Source: Lithospermum erythrorhizon
Taxonomy: Eukaryota > Streptophyta > Magnoliopsida > Boraginales > Boraginaceae
Direction of reading: 5' to 3'
DNA: 64,000 nucleotides
NCBI GenBank assembly: GCA_019722365.1
Contig: JADFUC010001773.1
Location: forward strand, 541,046-605,045
The stretch's first letter is position 1; each line of letters starts with the position of its first letter. The notes below the pieces were generated by a model. That model was not told the DNA's origin and made no database searches. It saw nothing but the letters and a program-made list of their open reading frames with translations. Position numbers and translations under genes: made by a program. This document shows positions 1-11,500 of this stretch, piece after piece.

Positions 1-829
1 AACTATTTCCAAATCATGAATTGAAGTGTCTTGAATTTAGTACTTCCAAGGCATGGATTAAGTTTCATTTTGAATTTTGCCGGAACAGCGCAGATTATTA
101 AAATCTTAGTCAGAATTTATTCTTTTAAGATACAAGAGGTTCAACCGAATATGGTAGAATTAAGATTCCAATATACAAAATATTCACAGCCAAATACGTT
201 ATCGCGAAGATTTTAAGATACACGATACCTCACAAACGTTAAATTTTATAACGCACAATATAAGAATAACTTAATATAATAATATATATACTTTTATAGC
301 TGGCCCCTAAAAATTTAAATGATCTTTAACTAGTAGTTTAGTGCTATATAACTAAAATAAATTTATGACCAAAATTACATATATTTTTATCAATTGGTTA
401 AATTTATACAGTGTATTTGGGTTGATCGGAGGCTTAGTTAACAAAAAATATCGGTCGGAGATAAGCATAAACTAATGACAATTAATAAGCAAGACATGGT
501 AGGAGGCTAGGAGCCAAAATATGGGCATAAAAAGGAGGGGGAGGGGGGCAACAAGTAATTTTTTTGAATTTTATTCTTATTAAACTTAAAAGTATTTCTT
601 AAATCATTTTTTAATAGTAGCATATATGCTTAATGAAATTGGCTAAATTAGAAAGGAAATGTACCATACATGATACAGCCGATCGGATATGTACAAATTT
701 TACATTGTAATAATAAACAAGCTTAATTTTTGTGTTGTACTTTGGCGGCTGTCTGAAGAAAGTGATGGGCACTAATGCTAAATATCACAACTTTGTAATA
801 TTCATGAATATTTTTAGTATTAGCTATGT
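1..829. other. AT-rich intergenic stretch
   Basis: No gene recognised. The only open frame (31..216) lacks an ATG start and any family resemblance. The sequence is AT-rich with short homopolymers and a G-rich patch near 534-548. It lies outside the copia element that begins near 830. Confidence 0.5.
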
Positions 830-1134
830 TATAACGGATGAGATCTAAACAAAAAATTATGTAAAATACAAAAAAATAGAAATTTTAATTTACTTAGTAT
901 TCCTTGAACGATGTGTTGTGACTAATCCACGAGCTCTAAGCCAAAATCTCACTACAACGAGGAAGTAATGATTTACAAGCTTTTAATCGAATAATAACTA
1001 ATGACACTAAGAGTCTTAATGTAAACTTCAAACTATTTAGAGGAAAATAACCTATATACATGTTATGTATATATAAAGCTAAGACGAAAGGAAAAAACAT
1101 TTAGTCTAATCGATGTGGTAGAATAAATTCAACA
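830..1134 (-). repeat. 3' LTR of copia-like element
   Basis: Aligns by eye with 3455-3744: shared tracts include the GACTAATCCAC region, 'aactaatg/aactaacg', 'aacttcaaacta' and 'gctaagacg-aaagga'. It is the 3' LTR because it follows the polypurine tract on the minus strand. It is considerably diverged from its partner, so the insertion is old. Confidence 0.55.
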
Positions 1135-3009
1135 AATCTCCACCTCGATCAATCCTCCTCCATGCATGTCGATAAAACGTAAAACTTCCCCATGTATGCA
1201 CCGTATGTACCAAGTACCGTATATGCTTAGATAGTGAACCAGAGTAAAATTAAATGCGCATGTGTGATGTAATTAATGTACCGTAGTGTACCAAATGCGC
1301 TAGATAAACACCTAAGAGATAGAGCAATGGCGCAAACCGCACATCCACTCCCATATAATTGCCACCGGCAACAAACAAACTAAATGAGCAGTCCAAACGC
1401 TGCTGAATCCTTGCCCCTGTGAACCCTTCCACCGTCGACAACCCGAAGCCAATCACATCAACAATACATGGAGAAAAAAATGGGAACTAAATACCAAAAC
1501 ATGCCTCGCCTTTCTATCCAATATCGAGCGAACACATCCAATGCATCACCCTCCCTCAAACGCTGCTCCAAGCAACAAATGTCCCATGACCGAGCTAACA
1601 CAACTAACAACAATTGCCCAACTCATCCTCATAGTCATACCTCTCAGAAGGTACCTCACCTGTAACTCTCTAAGGACATCCTCGAGCTACTCCGTGATGT
1701 TCCATGAAACCTTGAAGCCCCCCGGCATCACGCTTAAAATGGAACGAGAAGTGCCCTCCTCCCGACCTCACTATCGACCTTAATTCCCGCTCCACCTGTT
1801 TCCCAATACCACACAAAGCTGACTAGAAAATACAAAATAACGTCATACCTTGTATCCAATACACAGTTCCAAGCCCACACTACTCAGAAGTATATCTGAA
1901 CCTATAAATTGACAACAACCTCCAATCTCTTCGAAGTCGAAACTTTCATATTGTCCAAACGACTCGTAGATACCGTATTCCTCAATGCAGTGAAACACAT
2001 GTCTAACTCCGCTCAATGTACAACCTCCGTCATCATGTGTCCTACCCTACCCGAAAGCTAATCCCAACCATCTCAGACCGAAACACTAGGCCATGAAAAC
2101 ACAATGTCACCTTCCAATCTACTCATGTCAGCATCACTCATTCCTGTGGATTCATACGGCACCCGCTCTTCAGAGATTCCGCAGACCACACATCGGTGTC
2201 GGATGTGTGACTCTCAACAATCAAAGCCATGTCCTCTTCGAATGCATACCACCGGCCGCAATGGCGACGGTACCTCACTCGAGGCCTCGGCCATTCCTCA
2301 ACTCGGGGACAACCATGCTTTCAATGTCCCACTTTCACGCAAATTGCACCTACTGGGCCTCCTAACCTCGACTGCCTCGGCCGATAACTCCTCTACCGTA
2401 CTATCACCACTGGGCCAAGTTAGCAACTAGTGCACCAACGGTCCGATCAGAGTACTAGAACTACTACTACAACTAATACATATAAATTTCTATTATGAAA
2501 ACAGATCTTATCTTCCGTAGATAAAAATTTCTACCATTTTCATGCGACTTCTAAAATTTCAAGTATGACATGTAAAGAGCTAACAAAATCAAAGCAATAT
2601 CCCTCACCTCACCTTAATATCTATTTACGCAAATCAAGTACTATTAAGATGATTTAGGTAGTTTTTAAGAGATACCTTCCTCGCATTTTTAGCTCAAAAT
2701 GTGACGTTGCTTCCATCAAACAACTTATTGGTCAAACTCATCACAGCAGGCTGTACTCTCACTGAGCCACGTCAAAGCAAAGATCCTCCTCCAAAACCTC
2801 CTCACATAACTCCCATCATCCAAAAAACGAACGCCGAGTGTGTCTTCTCCTCTGCATTTGTTTTTTACAGTTATTCGATAACGGTAAGTCGGTGACTTCT
2901 ATTGAGATTTCAAAGCCCTCTCATTTCAATAACGCCCTTGCCTTGATCATAGAGATTGAAAAACTGCTTTCTCCCAAAGGAACCTCTCAATTTTAATACC
3001 TTCACCACT

Positions 3010-3410
3010 CATCTTCTTCGGGCAGACCGGGTAGATTTTCCAACTGGTCGGTTCGGTTCAATTTTGGGGAAAAATCGCATCGAACCGACCAAGCCAAGTT
3101 ATTTTTGATAGGACCAAACTGTTCAGCCTCCTGGCCAATTTCGACACCGTTCCGCCGTTCCGGTTCGTTCTCGGTTATTTTCGATTCTCGCTCGTTCGTT
3201 CTCGGTTATTTTCGGGTTATATATATATTTATTTTTTTTTAATTAATAAATAAATCGGTTCGGTTCGTTCGAACCGATCGTTTTCGAGGAAAATCAACCA
3301 ACCGAAATATACGGTTATTTATTTTTCAAACTTAAATCGGTTCGTTTCCAATCGGTTCCTCCAATTTCGATTATTTTCGTTCGGGTTTCTGCTTGGTTCG
3401 TTCGATTTGA
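3010..3410. repeat. CGGTT/AACCG-rich simple repeat
   Basis: Dense copies of 'cggttcggttcgttc' and 'tcggttattttcg' with complementary 'cgaaccgacc' and 'ccaaccgaaat' segments. This cryptic simple repeat can fold on itself. It lies within the internal copia region near the 5' LTR and carries no coding signal. Confidence 0.5.
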
Positions 3411-3454
3411 ATTTTGTCATGTTTCTAAGATCCGAGCCCAAGCTCGATACCATT

Positions 3455-3744
3455 ATATAAAGATCTAGACAAGAAATTGCGAAAGCATGTAAAATAAAGA
3501 ACACCAAGACTTTACGTGATATCGATGTGGTTAGGACTAATCCACGGCTCCACGCCATCAAAATCTTCACAACGGTTAAACAGATTACAAGCTTTAATCA
3601 ATAATAACTAACGCTTATTAAGAGCCTTACAAAAACTTCAAACTATTCGACATGTAAAATAACTTTATACATGTCATATACAGGCTAAGACGGAAAGGAA
3701 AACATATAGTCTGTGATGTGGTATAACAAGCTAAATTCCTAACA
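3455..3744 (-). repeat. 5' LTR of copia-like element
   Basis: Partner of the LTR at 830-1134. On the minus strand it starts TGTTAGGAATTTAGC and ends immediately before a tRNA-Met-like primer-binding site, which fixes the element orientation. The inner boundary is accurate to a few bases only. Confidence 0.55.
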
Positions 3745-4515
3745 CCAGCTTATCATACACCGTTTTTGGTGATATTCCAATGATATTGGATGGGTATTAT
3801 GATATTTGGCTCGACTATTTTCTTGAGCTTTAAAATAAGTTTGGTTTTTGAGCTTTTTATTATAGTAATTTTTCTAAGATAGATATGTCATTAATATACA
3901 TATTAACAATTAGCATAAAATAAGTTCGAAATCATAAATAAACGTAAATTCAGAGAGATCAAAAATAGTTGGACAAAAACATCATCCAATGACCTAAAAT
4001 TTTATAAGATTTTTGTGCGTGTTACATTTAATGTCACCAATATGATAATAATAAAAATTTGAATGACGTCATATTTATATAGTTCACCCCACTTAATGTA
4101 ATAATATTTTGTTTGATTCAAATTTATTTGCAAAGAGTTTTTTTTCAAGTGATCTATATTTCTAAATTATTGTCTATGATAATTTTTCAATTTATTTATA
4201 TTATTTTCCAGTTTATCGATATTTCTCCCATTAAATGAATATATAGTATTATGATCCGGCTAAATAATGTCAATGCAGATTATATTGGAATTTTCATCCA
4301 TGACTGGATATGACTCAGACCTTGTTTATATTAGGAGCAATTCCATGATTTATGTAAAAGGACAACATGTAGAGATTTGGACAAAGAAGAATCAAGAGAC
4401 GTTAATTATTACGACTACATTATATTGTTAAGAATCAAACCTTCTTTGTTTTATACCATTGGACTTGTGAAATAAATCCAAAAGCTACCCTTTCATACCA
4501 ACACCTACCATTTTA
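3745..4515. other. 5' flank of the GRAS gene
   Basis: AT-rich DNA with no gene recognised. The last 100 bases contain the putative TATA element and leader of the GRAS gene. Confidence 0.4.
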
Positions 4516-4523
4516 CTATATAG
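4516..4523 (+). promoter_or_regulatory. Putative TATA box of GRAS gene
   Basis: CTATATAG lies about 100 bases before the chosen ATG at 4623. That spacing fits a TATA box with a short leader. There is no other support, and TA-rich strings are common here. Confidence 0.3.
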
Positions 4524-4622
4524 TTTTATCATATATATGATCACTCCTTTCAGATCTTTAAACCCAACTTCAAATCTTGAAATTTAATCCTAAAAAAGTA
4601 GTTGAAAAAAGGGTTATTTGAT

Positions 4623-5897
4623 ATGAGTTCTTTCTCAACATCTCAAGAAGCAAATGTGAATTTGTGCTTAGGACTATCATCTAGTCAAGTCGATGAAGTT
4701 ACAATTAAGCCTGAAGAAAGAAGTGTGAAACTAATTCAACTCCTCCTAACATGTGCCACCCATGCCTCCTCCGGCAACCTCCACCGTGCCGATTTATGCC
4801 TCCAGCAGATTTCTCAACTCTCCTCCATATCTGGTGACTCCATGCAAAGGCTAGCAGCACGGTTCGGGGCGGCTTTTGCTGTCCGGCTGATCAAGAGGTG
4901 GCCAGGCATTTATAAGGGCCTTAGTCAAAGTGGACTTATTTCTACAATTGATATTGATAGAGGTCACTTAATCTTCAACCAAAGATTTCCTTACATGGGA
5001 TTTGCCTACTCTATCATCAACCAAACATTGATTCACTCTGTTTCTAGTGACCCCTTTATACACATTCTTGATTTGGGTACAGGGGATCCACAGTTATATA
5101 TCCCTTTCTTTCAAAACTTGTCCAATGAAGATCAAGAACCACCTAGTTTAAGGATTACTTGTGTGCACACCAATAAGATGATGCTAGAGAATTTAGGATC
5201 TATACTAAAAAAGGAGGCTGGAATCTATGGCATACGAATGGAATTCAATCCAATAAATATTTCTTTGAAAAACTTAACCTTGAATATGCTCAAGGCAAGC
5301 AAAGGTGAAGCACTTGCAGTGATATCGATTTTTAGTCTTCATCATCTTTTAGCAGAAGATGAAGTTGGTGCAAATTTTGTGACAAGAAACACAAATGGTG
5401 TTCAAGATTGCAAGCAATTGAGCCAGTTCTTGAAGATGTTACAATCAATGTCACCAAAGGTGGTATTTCTAGTAGAGCAAGAATCTGATCACAATTTGAC
5501 TAGATTAGTGGACAGATTTGTTGAGGGGTTGCAATTTTACAGTGCATTATTTGATTCCATTGATGCAACATTCAAAACAATGATGGATTCATCATCAAGT
5601 GAACAAGAGAGATTTGTGTTAGAGGAAATGTTTGGGAAAGAAATTGAGAATATAGTGGCATGTGAAGGTGTTGAAAGATTTGAGAGGCATGAAAGGTATG
5701 AAAAGTGGACAATTAGATTTGATCAGGCAGGGTTTAAACCTGTGAGGCTTTGGTTTGATGTGATGAAAGAAGCAAAGAAAGTTGTCGATTCTTATGGAGT
5801 TTCTGGCTACAAAATTGTTAACAAAAAGGGAAGAGATTTGATGATATGTTGGCATGATCGCCCTATCTATGCAGTCTCAGCATGGACATGTTTCTGA
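4623..5897 (+). CDS. SCARECROW-LIKE 3-like GRAS protein
   Basis: A GRAS-family transcriptional regulator, presumably nuclear; SCL3 of Arabidopsis acts in gibberellin/DELLA signalling and root patterning. The single exon encodes 424 residues. I start at ATG 4623 because the frame upstream offers only TTG. Domains in order: a short N-terminus with LCLGL (about 14-18); leucine-rich region I from about residue 34 (LIQLLLTCATHASSGN, then GDSMQRLAARF); a VHIID-equivalent block IHILDLGTGDP (about 146-156); a PFYRE-like stretch containing LSPKVVFLVEQESDHN; and a C-terminal SAW block ending in CWHDRPIYAVSAWTCF. The QESDHN, CEGxERxERHE and CWxDRPxYxVSAW segments are hallmarks of the SCL3 clade. The length is slightly below AtSCL3. 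No frame damage is seen. The orthologue within the clade is not resolved. Confidence 0.9.
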   Translation: MSSFSTSQEANVNLCLGLSSSQVDEVTIKPEERSVKLIQLLLTCATHASSGNLHRADLCLQQISQLSSISGDSMQRLAARFGAAFAVRLIKRWPGIYKGLSQSGLISTIDIDRGHLIFNQRFPYMGFAYSIINQTLIHSVSSDPFIHILDLGTGDPQLYIPFFQNLSNEDQEPPSLRITCVHTNKMMLENLGSILKKEAGIYGIRMEFNPINISLKNLTLNMLKASKGEALAVISIFSLHHLLAEDEVGANFVTRNTNGVQDCKQLSQFLKMLQSMSPKVVFLVEQESDHNLTRLVDRFVEGLQFYSALFDSIDATFKTMMDSSSSEQERFVLEEMFGKEIENIVACEGVERFERHERYEKWTIRFDQAGFKPVRLWFDVMKEAKKVVDSYGVSGYKIVNKKGRDLMICWHDRPIYAVSAWTCF

Positions 5898-7664
5898 TTT
5901 TTTTTTATCTTGAAAATCTATTTCCAATTTTTTTTTTTTTTGCAAGTAGAAGTTTAGTGGTAATACTAATATTAGCTACTGAGTATTATTATGTTTATGT
6001 TTATGGGATTACTTCATAACAAATTCAGAATAGGAAAATTGGATTAAGACCCGATTTGGAAGAATGTAAAATAAAATTTAATGAAGAAGAAATCGCCTCC
6101 ATTGTTTGTTTTCTTTTCTATACATCTGTGAGAATTGCTTGTGAGTAGTGCTGCTGGACGGCGGATGGGAACATCCGGATTCTGGCCCGAAATCCAAACC
6201 AAAACGAACCGATCCAATCACATCTGGACTCCGATCCTAGACATATATATATATATATTAATCCTATTCTCACCTTCAATCAACGGCCACCCTCCTCCCC
6301 AACATTTCTACCATTTCGCCTCCGACAAATCACCCTCCTTTCGCTCATCCAATTATCCCCTATTCTAATAGTTAGTTTTCTCCTTTTAATTTTTAAAATT
6401 GAAAAATATGTTTGATTCTTGCTTTAATTTGAATATTCATGTAAGTCGTGTTTGATTTTTTAAAAGAAGGCCAATTGTTATTTGATTTTTGTGTTATTAA
6501 TTTATTATTTCCGAATTGTTATTTTTCTCAGATATCGGATCCGAAGCTTGAGCATTTGATATTTATCCGACCGACTGAAATTCCGAGAACGTAATCGGGA
6601 CTGCCTGGGAGCGTTCGCCCGTCCGACCTTTTGGCCGAATTGCTTCGATCCTGTTCCGTGGATGGATCAAACTAACCGTCCGTTAATCAAACTGAAACGT
6701 AACAAAGACTACTTGCGAAAGAAATACGATAGACAAAAGCGGGTCGTAGCGTTTTGGAGGTTCGAAAGTAAAAATAAAAATCGAGGCCCCTTTCATATAA
6801 TTTTTTAAAAAATAATAAATTTTAATATTTATCAACTATATTTCTTTATAAGAAGAAATGAAATGAGAATTAAAAAATTCAATTGTTAAATATTTTTCGA
6901 TGAAAAATGTGTAGTGTAAATACATTATCGATGATTTTAAATTCTTAAATAAAATGCTATGATTGGAGAGTTTGAATAGTCATATTAATTAGCCCTCTAT
7001 AGTAATTTTTAAATATATTGAGATAATTAATTATAATTTTATGGAAATTTGGATAATTTAAAAGAAAAATATTATTTAAAGGAACATGAATATGCACTAA
7101 TTAGCAAAAAGAATATATATGTTATGTCTATGATCATTGTCATAATAAAAAATATTGGTAATAGAAAGATTTGAACCTTATACCTTTAATTCCAAAATCT
7201 TACGAGTGATTCACCAACCATGTGAATGTAACTATACAGTCATACATATTATGTTAGAATTGGAGGCCCTGGTATAATGGTGTTCCAGCACAGCACTGCA
7301 CTAATTATATACATACTAGTCGATACGTTATATTATGAATCAAGGTCTCTAGGCCCCGCAATAAGACGAAACTATATATACCTTACTTCTACCGATAGCC
7401 TAAGTTACTGCCAAGTATAAGTAACCCTTAAATCCCCAACTTTCACATTAATTCCGATCATTTGTCCAAATGGTCCTTAAAAAAAGTAGAAACCGTCATC
7501 CTAATGTCCCATGCGTTCGTGTCCTTGAACAACACAGCGTAAATCATGTGATATTATTTTTTGGACGGGTACAACTTTTAGATATTTTTTCAACTAATTA
7601 CAAAAATATTTTATTTAAAACTCCAATTTTCATTAAAATTTTATTTCAATCATTTTAAATTGTA
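5898..7664. other. Intergenic, no gene seen
   Basis: 3' flank of the GRAS gene, then AT-rich DNA. A 19-bp TA microsatellite sits near 6241-6259, and a GC-richer patch near 6530-6730 may be transposon debris. Bases 7150-7220 look like a common plant dispersed repeat. No open frame with family resemblance was found. Confidence 0.4.
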
Positions 7665-7914
7665 CTACCTCCATCCCTAAAGGATTGTCACATTTGTTTT
7701 TTCATGGTCAATGATTAACAAACTTTATGATCTCGACACATCCAAAAACTTTATTCGATCAAATAATCAAGCGATAGTAAAGTATGTTGAAAATACTACA
7801 TATTGATATATTTTTTTTCAAACAAATTATAACACATTAAAAGTTATTTGAGTTCAAAATTGAAAAAAATCAACTCATTAAAATCAAAATGTGACAATCT
7901 TTTAAGTACTTAGA
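7665..7914. mobile_element. Stowaway-like MITE
   Basis: The left end reads CTACCTCCATCCCTAAAGG then ATTGTCAC. The right end, reverse-complemented, reads CTAAGTACTTAAAAG then ATTGTCAC. These are imperfect terminal inverted repeats of the Tc1/mariner (Stowaway) type. The element is about 250 bp with no coding capacity. A TA dinucleotide precedes the left end; the right end is approximate. Confidence 0.5.
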
Positions 7915-8584
7915 TTTCAAAATGTTTTCTTTTATTTTAATCTAGTTAATTTGTTATAATATCTATGTTTATAAAAATATTTTTAGATTCCCTTCGGTTT
8001 TCACTGAAGATACTAAAGAAATTTTTGTTTGCTTTTCAAATAGTTGTCACTTTAATTCCAACGCAACGCTTCATTGCTTTTCCTTTTGCCCCTTACTTAA
8101 CGATTCAAAAATTGATAAAGGAAACATAAAAGCTACTTTATATTTAACGCTATTAATTACTTCCTCCATTTCAAATTAATTAACGCTTTTGATTGTTGTC
8201 ACACAAATTACTTTTTATTCAATTAATCCGAAAATATAAAATTGATAAAATTGATATCATTGAATTTGGTTTTAAAAATATTTTCATAATATTATTTTTT
8301 TTGTAATTTTTCATAATGTACATAAAAGAATTGATGATTAAGCCAAGGCTCGAAAAGTCGGTGAAAGTTTCAATTAATTAAATAAAGCGTAGTGATTGTT
8401 TTAGCATCGGGATGAGTGATATATAAGAAATATAATACATTCTTAATTACTTGTTAATTAACGCTAAAAACGCCAGAATATCCTGTGACGAAAGAAACAA
8501 AAACCCTTACCTTATGCAATTTCCACATCACCCTCCTCTCATCCGCCTCCAGTTGATTGAATTGATAAATCATAGTAATAATAT
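7915..8584. other. TRM1 upstream region
   Basis: AT-rich 5' flank. A 'cttcctccatttcaaattaa' string at about 8161 resembles another Stowaway end, but I found no matching right end. The TRM1 promoter must lie here; no convincing core element can be singled out. Confidence 0.35.
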
Positions 8585-11500
8585 ATGGGAGAGGATCCAG
8601 AAAAATTGTTGGAAGAACAAAAGGGGAACACCAAGATGGCACCTTTTGATCTCAATGATTATTCTGTTATCAAAGAAGGAGAAGCTGAGATTTTAATGCA
8701 TGCAAAAAATGAAGTCTTTTACAATAAAACCCAGGTTTTGCATTTTTTTTTGGGTTTCTTTCTTCATTATAACCATAAAAATTCAATCCTTTTTAACTGT
8801 TAAGGTTTATTTTATACTTATTTTGTGGTATTCTTTTATTTTGATTTTTTTTGTAAATAATTTTTAAATTTGTATATATGGTGACTGTGAAGACATTTTG
8901 TTTAGTTATTTAATTCATAAAAAATCAATCTTTTTTAACTGTTAAGATTTATTTTCTGCTAATTTTTTATGGGTATTGTTTTTAGTTGATTGTTTAGTTG
9001 TACAATTTATTAAATTTGTATATATGGTGATTGGGAAGTAGTTATTTTCAGTTATTTAATCTATAAAAAATCAATAAGAACTCAACCAAGTGCATAATGA
9101 GTGATGAATGATGTACAAAATGGAACAATTGATTTGAAAGTTTATTATGCGCCGAGCATCTAATGGATCTCATAGTCAACTGCGAGAAGCGTTGGCATGC
9201 ACTAATGATAAGAACACAATAGTGTGTAAAATATCATCAATATATATACATGTTATCTAATAAACAAAGAACATTTAAATTTTTGGAATTACGATTGTTT
9301 AGCCCTTGATTAAATTGTTGGGATGTATTGTATTGTCATGAGATTCAAGTTCAGTTTGAAGTCAAAAGTGCTGGTAGACTTTCTCTGGATTAATGAAACA
9401 TAGCTTTGACTTTCTAGTTTTAGTTAAATATTGTTAAATTGCATATACCTCACATCTTCCTCGATGTCTCTCTTTCTTAATGATTCTAAGAAAGAATAAA
9501 CCCTGATTCAATAAAGCTCATAATTATCAGGTTAATAACAGAGACATGTCTATTGCTGTGCTGAGGACATTTATATCAAAGCGCAAGCAAGAGCATGCGG
9601 CAAAGCTGTCGAGAAAAGTAAAGGCAGTGCCGAAGGTAGAAGAGAATTCTGGTATTGAAACAGACATGCAAACTGACTCGAAGGATGAAGGAAAATCTGA
9701 TGGTGTTTTCGACTCCATGAAGGAGTTATGTCAAGATGAACCTTCTGGTCTCACAGAACAACTGGTCACTAATCTGGAGGGAAGAACCCGAGAACTTAAG
9801 CCACCTCGAGTTCTTGAGGTTGGTTATGTAATCCTAGTTATAATATCAGAGCAGTCATATACTCATGTTACAATCTGAACTACATTTAAAACAAGTATGT
9901 TAATCATGTTTTCACTTTTTTTTTCTTCCTCAGGCTCTGTCGGCTTCTGGGTTAAGAGCTCTGAGATATGCACGAGAAGTTGAAGGAATTGGTCAGGTTG
10001 TCGCACTGGACAATGACGAAGGTAATTGCTGTCTCCTTCCTTTTCAATTTTTGAAAGGTTTATTTGACTTTCAACAAATATTTATGTGTATTTGAGTTTG
10101 TCTCTAGTTTTCTATGTTCCCTCTTTTCCAATATACTCCTTTTCACTCTTAGTCAAAGAGGAACCCATTTTGGAATCCTTAAAATGGAATGACTCCCTGA
10201 GAATTTGGGAAGAAGGTAGTTCCATTTTTCATGAATGGTGTCGAAGTAAGAATCCAAGATACACAACACGCCGAAATACATAATCTTAAATCTCCTGCTG
10301 AATGCACCTGACGTTCATGTGTGCTTTACCGAAACATATCACCGAACTGATTATTCCTTATGAAGGTTGTTTCATGTACATGTACTTTGTGGTCTAGTTG
10401 AAGTAAGTTATTACGTTGTTTGCAGCATCTGTTGAAGCTTGCAGGAGAAATATAAAATTTAATGGTTCTGTAGCATGTTCTAAAGTGGAGTCCCACCATA
10501 CTGATGCTCGAGTTTACATGCTTACCCACCCCAAGGAGTTTGAAGTGGTAATAATTAATTGTTTCCTTTTTCTGCTGTTATTATTTCTTTCTCTTTGCTA
10601 ATGGCTCCTTCTCATGCCTACTAAGAGTAAGTTGCTTCTTTGGTTCTTCATTTATCTCAGTACAAACTTATGTTTGAGCCTGGGCTACATAAGTTGGCAT
10701 GATGAATTCACTAATTGTATTTGTCAATATTAAATATATTAATTCCAGTATTATTTAGTTATTTTTTGTATCTTTGGTGGTTTAGGTTGATCTTGATCCT
10801 TACGGTTCTCCATCAGTATTCCTGGATTCTGCAGTTCAATCTGTTGTTGATGGAGGCATATTGATGTGCACAGCAACTGACATGGCAGTGCTTTGTGGGG
10901 GCAATGGCGAGGTCTGCTACTCCAAGTAAACTCTCTTTAGTCTTGCCTTGAAATGTTTTGTGTAGTCGATATAACAAAAAGTGACTTTATCTGGTATGCT
11001 GTTTTTTATACCAGGTATGGATCTTACCCACTGAGAGGAAAATATTGCCATGAAATGGCTTTAAGGATCCTCCTTGCGTCCATTGAGGTATTTATCTATT
11101 TATGTTAACAGTTCATCAACTTTCCTAAATGTGGACGGGAATCATTGATTATGTCATAGGTTTTGCAACGTGGAGATTGGAAAGATTGCACAGCTCGTAG
11201 TCTTGGAATCATGATATACATTTTCGTGAATGTTGATGATTATCCTGAACTGTAATACCTTGTGAAAGGAAATTAAAGGAATAAATAATATAACAGATTG
11301 TTTTCATGCATGTGTTGGATTTTTCCATGTTTTCTCGAAGGTGGCCTCTAAATAATTAAAATTGGTTTGCACTATCTCATTCAATGCATAGTGGTATGCT
11401 GTTCACCTACACTATCTGTTTTTTGTCTATAAACTAGTTGCATTGTTTCCAAAAATGATTTAAAGAAACTGACCCTTATATGATTTCTCCTAAAGAACTA

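Larger units (their letters stand above)
830..3744 (-). mobile_element. Internally deleted Ty1/copia-like retrotransposon
   Basis: Two related direct repeats of about 300 bp (830-1134 and about 3455-3744) flank an internal region read on the minus strand. Next to the right repeat, minus-strand TGGTATCGAGC (about 3442-3452) resembles the initiator-tRNA-Met primer site TGGTATCAGAGC. Next to the left repeat, the minus strand reads GGTGGAGATT then TGTTG (about 1131-1148), like a copia polypurine tract and LTR start. In between, the minus strand shows traces of a gag CCHC knuckle (about 2310-2350) and of the aspartic protease (about 1750-2020), both full of frameshifts. No reverse transcriptase or RNase H was seen, so the element looks deleted and is certainly inactive. 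Bases 1180-1400 resemble 18470-18650, just beyond the RNase H of the second copia copy, which supports the assignment. Outer limits are approximate. Confidence 0.6.
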